Below, piece by piece: positions 6,726 to 8,915 of a DNA stretch of 8,915 nt (positions are counted from its first letter, which is position 1; each line of letters opens with the position of its first letter). The notes under the pieces are model-generated. The model saw only the letters and a program-made list of their open reading frames with translations. It did not search any database and had not been told where the DNA came from. This DNA comes from Nitrosomonas sp. (lineage in GTDB: Bacteria; Pseudomonadota; Gammaproteobacteria; Burkholderiales; Nitrosomonadaceae). Position numbers and translations under genes: made by a program. The stretch covers positions 1 to 8,915 of the forward strand of contig JAJFJI010000262.1 of the NCBI GenBank assembly GCA_021774205.1. The letters run 5' to 3'.

Positions 6726-8174
6726 ATGCATAACACGATCAAAAAAATTGGTTTGGTTCTTATTGGCGGACTCACTGGGGTGATGATCAGTTTGAATTTT
6801 TCTGCAGTGGCCAACAAAGCAACTCAGGAGGTTGTGCATCCGTTGCCGATTGAGGAATTACGTTCATTTACTCAAGTATTTGGTCGTATCAAGAGTGATT
6901 ATGTCGAACCTGTAGAAGATAAAAAACTTATCACTGAAGCAATTAACGGCATGCTGGTTGGTCTGGATCCTCATTCAGCCTATCTGGACAAGGATGACTA
7001 CAGGGAATTGCAAATTGGAACGCAAGGTGAGTTTGGCGGACTGGGTATTCAAGTTACCATGGAAGATGGGCTTGTCAAAGTTATCTCCCCGATTGAGGAT
7101 ACGCCTGCATTCCGTGCTGGCGTTAAAACGGGTGATTTGATTATCAAATTGGATGATACGGCAGTTAAAGGCATGACGCTCAGTGAAGCAATCAAGTTAA
7201 TGCGTGGTAAGCCTAAGACTTCTCTTACCATTACGATTATTAGAGAGGGTGAGACCGAGCCATTAATTTTTACACTAGTAAGAGATATTATTAAAATTCA
7301 GAGTGTTAAGTCAAAGATGATTGAGCCAGGGTATGCGTTCATTCGTGTTACTCAGTTCCAGGAAAATACCGGCAGAAATTTAGCGCTGGCCATCAAAAAA
7401 TTGTACGAGGAAAGTTCGATACCAATGCAAGGATTAGTGCTGGATTTACGTAATGATCCAGGTGGTTTACTAAATGGTGCGGTTGCTGTTTCAGCAGCCT
7501 TTCTGCCGCAGGATGCGTTAGTGGTTTATACGGATGGCCGTACCGATGAAGCAAGAATGAAGCTTCATGCTAACCCCAGGTTTTATTTACGTGGGGAAGA
7601 TGAAGATTTTCTTGAAGGATTGCCGGTTGATATAAAGACCGTGCCAATGATCACCCTGGTAAATGGTGGTTCCGCCTCTGCTTCAGAAATAGTTGCTGGT
7701 GCACTACAGGATCATGAGCGTTCGGTGGTAATGGGTTCCCAGACTTTCGGTAAAGGTTCGGTACAGACCATTTTGCCGTTAGGTAATGAAACAGCCATTA
7801 AACTTACGACAGCGCGTTATTACACACCAAATGGAAATTCTATTCAGGCAAAAGGGATAACACCAGACATCCTGGATGAGGAGGAAGAAGCGGATTCTCG
7901 GCGTTTGCGCGAGGCGGATCTCAGTCGTCATTTGTCTAACGGTGAAGCGAAAAAAACAGATGCGGATCAGAGTGCTGATAAAGCAAAGGCTAAAGCAAAG
8001 GCCAAAGCTAAAGCTAAAGCTAAAGCCAAGCAAGAGGACGAAGATGAGGATGAAAAACGTACTGAACCTATAGAATTTGGCTCCAGTGATGATCTTATGT
8101 TAGCGCGGGCGATGGATTATCTGAAGGGTGTTACGCCATTTCCGGAAAAAAAAGTGAGTAAATCTGATAACTGA
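6726..8174 (+). CDS. ctpA: Carboxyl-terminal processing protease CtpA (S41 family, PDZ domain)
   Basis: This periplasmic serine protease cuts substrates near their C-terminus; relatives degrade or mature envelope proteins, including peptidoglycan hydrolases. The 482-residue product starts with a signal or anchor helix (about 6-30). An N-terminal helical region follows, with NGMLVGLDPHSAYLD (74-88), then a PDZ domain at about 100-185 with the carboxylate-binding GLGIQV, and the S41 domain at about 195-385. Catalytic residues are Ser318 in GGSASASE and Lys343 in FGKGSVQ, spaced 25 residues apart as in CtpB and Prc, with Gln347 also present. DPGG (244-247) is conserved. The tail is unusual: (KA)8K at 419-435, then QEDEDEDEK, then a more ordinary end, LARAMDYLKG (459-468). 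The ATG is supported by AGGAA upstream. It follows the envC-like gene, an order I recall from related genomes. Confidence 0.97.
   Translation: MHNTIKKIGLVLIGGLTGVMISLNFSAVANKATQEVVHPLPIEELRSFTQVFGRIKSDYVEPVEDKKLITEAINGMLVGLDPHSAYLDKDDYRELQIGTQGEFGGLGIQVTMEDGLVKVISPIEDTPAFRAGVKTGDLIIKLDDTAVKGMTLSEAIKLMRGKPKTSLTITIIREGETEPLIFTLVRDIIKIQSVKSKMIEPGYAFIRVTQFQENTGRNLALAIKKLYEESSIPMQGLVLDLRNDPGGLLNGAVAVSAAFLPQDALVVYTDGRTDEARMKLHANPRFYLRGEDEDFLEGLPVDIKTVPMITLVNGGSASASEIVAGALQDHERSVVMGSQTFGKGSVQTILPLGNETAIKLTTARYYTPNGNSIQAKGITPDILDEEEEADSRRLREADLSRHLSNGEAKKTDADQSADKAKAKAKAKAKAKAKAKQEDEDEDEKRTEPIEFGSSDDLMLARAMDYLKGVTPFPEKKVSKSDN
7980..8030 (+). repeat. In-frame Lys-Ala dipeptide repeat in ctpA
   Basis: Seventeen codons alternate Lys and Ala (eight KA units plus a final Lys). 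At DNA level this is a degenerate six-base tandem repeat of the type AAAGCT/AAAGCA/AAGGCC. Three adjacent AAAGCT units are identical, which would allow slippage in steps of two residues without a frameshift. It is followed by an acidic GAC/GAA/GAT/GAG run. Confidence 0.9.
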
Positions 8175-8211
8175 TTCTGGTTAAAGACACCTTGAGGATT
8201 TTCCTGAGCTA

Positions 8212-8915
8212 GTGAACGATCGCCAGTTATTGCGCTATAGTCGTCATATTCTGTTGCCACAAATTGATATTAAAGGACAAGAAGCACTTATTCGTTCGCG
8301 TGCGCTGATTATCGGGGCGGGGGGGCTAGGTTCACCCGTTGCGATGTATTTGGCTGCCAGTGGTATTGGGAAGCTGATTATCTGTGATAATGATAATGTT
8401 GATTTAACCAATTTACAGCGGCAAATTATTCATAGTACGGCTGCCATTGGCACTCCCAAAACACATTCCGCAAAAAAAACACTTACAGGTATTAATCCTG
8501 AAGTCGATGTTGTTACTTTGCAGGAATATGTGGCAGAAAACCAATTGCGACAATTGGCGGCAGAAGTTGATATCGTCATCGATGCGAGCGATAATTTTGA
8601 CACCCGTCATTTTATAAACAAAGCTTGTGTGATAAATAAGAAACCGCTAGTGTCTGGCGCGGTTGTTCGCTTTGAAGGGCAAGTAACTGTCTTCGATCTG
8701 CGCCATTATGATAGCCCATGCTACCATTGCCTTTTTCCTGTTCAGGAGGGCGATGGAGATATGCATTGCGCAACACTGGGGGTATTTGCTCCATTGGTCG
8801 GTATTATTGGTTGTATGCAAGCTGCGGAAGCGCTAAAAATATTGCTTGGTATCGGTGAAACACTGAATGGTCGCTTGATGTTGCTCGATGGTCTGACGAC
8901 AAAATGGCGCTCAAT
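8212..8915 (+). CDS. MoeB/ThiF-family sulfur-carrier adenylyltransferase, 5' part (3' end outside window)
   Basis: E1-like enzymes of this family adenylate the C-terminal glycine of a ubiquitin-like sulfur carrier (MoaD or ThiS) for molybdopterin or thiamine synthesis. The 234 visible residues contain the nucleotide loop GAGGLGS (35-41), DNDNVDLTNLQRQ (59-71) with the catalytic Asn and Arg of NLQRQ, Lys83, and DASDNFDTR (124-132). The first zinc CxxC is at Cys170/Cys173 (PCYHC), and Cys186 sits where ThiF has the cysteine that links to its carrier. The second CxxC should lie past the window end. The start is GTG at 8212: the frame opens only after a TAA at 8182-8184 and no in-frame ATG precedes RQLLRYSRHILLPQ. 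GAGGA at 8194-8198 is a rather distant ribosome binding site. MoeB and ThiF cannot be told apart safely here. It lies 37 bases after ctpA, probably in the same operon. Confidence 0.9.
   Translation, partial: MNDRQLLRYSRHILLPQIDIKGQEALIRSRALIIGAGGLGSPVAMYLAASGIGKLIICDNDNVDLTNLQRQIIHSTAAIGTPKTHSAKKTLTGINPEVDVVTLQEYVAENQLRQLAAEVDIVIDASDNFDTRHFINKACVINKKPLVSGAVVRFEGQVTVFDLRHYDSPCYHCLFPVQEGDGDMHCATLGVFAPLVGIIGCMQAAEALKILLGIGETLNGRLMLLDGLTTKWRS

Noticed and set aside
7876..8073. A Lys/Arg-rich 65-codon + strand frame inside ctpA
   Set aside because: It is an out-of-frame reading of the same repeat that encodes the Lys-Ala tract of CtpA.
8413..8794. Two minus-strand frames within the MoeB/ThiF-like gene
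   Set aside because: They are antisense to conserved E1 motifs and are best explained as shadows of that gene.

Overview
This window is a core-genome segment of a betaproteobacterium. The best guess is an ammonia oxidiser related to Nitrosomonas (Nitrosomonadaceae). That guess rests on gene order, protein style (a FtsQ beginning MWNN, and the FtsZ tail DIPAFLRRQAD) and moderate-to-low GC; it was not confirmed by any search. All genes found are on the + strand.

Positions 1-3972 are the 3' end of the division and cell wall (dcw) cluster: the end of ddlB (D-Ala-D-Ala ligase), then ftsQ, ftsA and ftsZ. ddlB and ftsQ overlap, ftsQ and ftsA abut, and ftsZ follows a 117 bp leader with a strong ribosome binding site. 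Together these make the cell-wall dipeptide precursor and the early divisome: the FtsZ ring, its FtsA membrane anchor and the FtsQ scaffold. lpxC, which often follows ftsZ in proteobacteria, is absent at this point.

Positions 3973-4504 form a 532 bp gap with no convincing protein gene. It holds an imperfect hairpin just after ftsZ, two extended -10-like motifs, and a good intrinsic terminator at about 4373-4402. Either the ftsZ transcript has a long 3' UTR or there is a small unannotated RNA here.

Positions 4505-8915 carry gpmA (2,3-bisphosphoglycerate-dependent phosphoglycerate mutase), an envC-like gene (a LytM-domain amidase activator that has lost its zinc ligands), ctpA (an S41 PDZ protease with an unusual Lys-Ala repeat followed by an acidic stretch near its C-terminus), and the start of a moeB/thiF-type E1-like adenylyltransferase that runs off the end. 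EnvC and CtpA both relate to peptidoglycan remodelling in the periplasm, so the window as a whole is dominated by division and envelope functions, with glycolysis and sulfur-carrier activation genes beside them.

I found no mobile element, CRISPR array, tRNA, rRNA or phage gene, and no clear novel system. The points most worth a second look are the ftsZ-gpmA gap, the CtpA tail and the non-ATG start of the envC-like gene.
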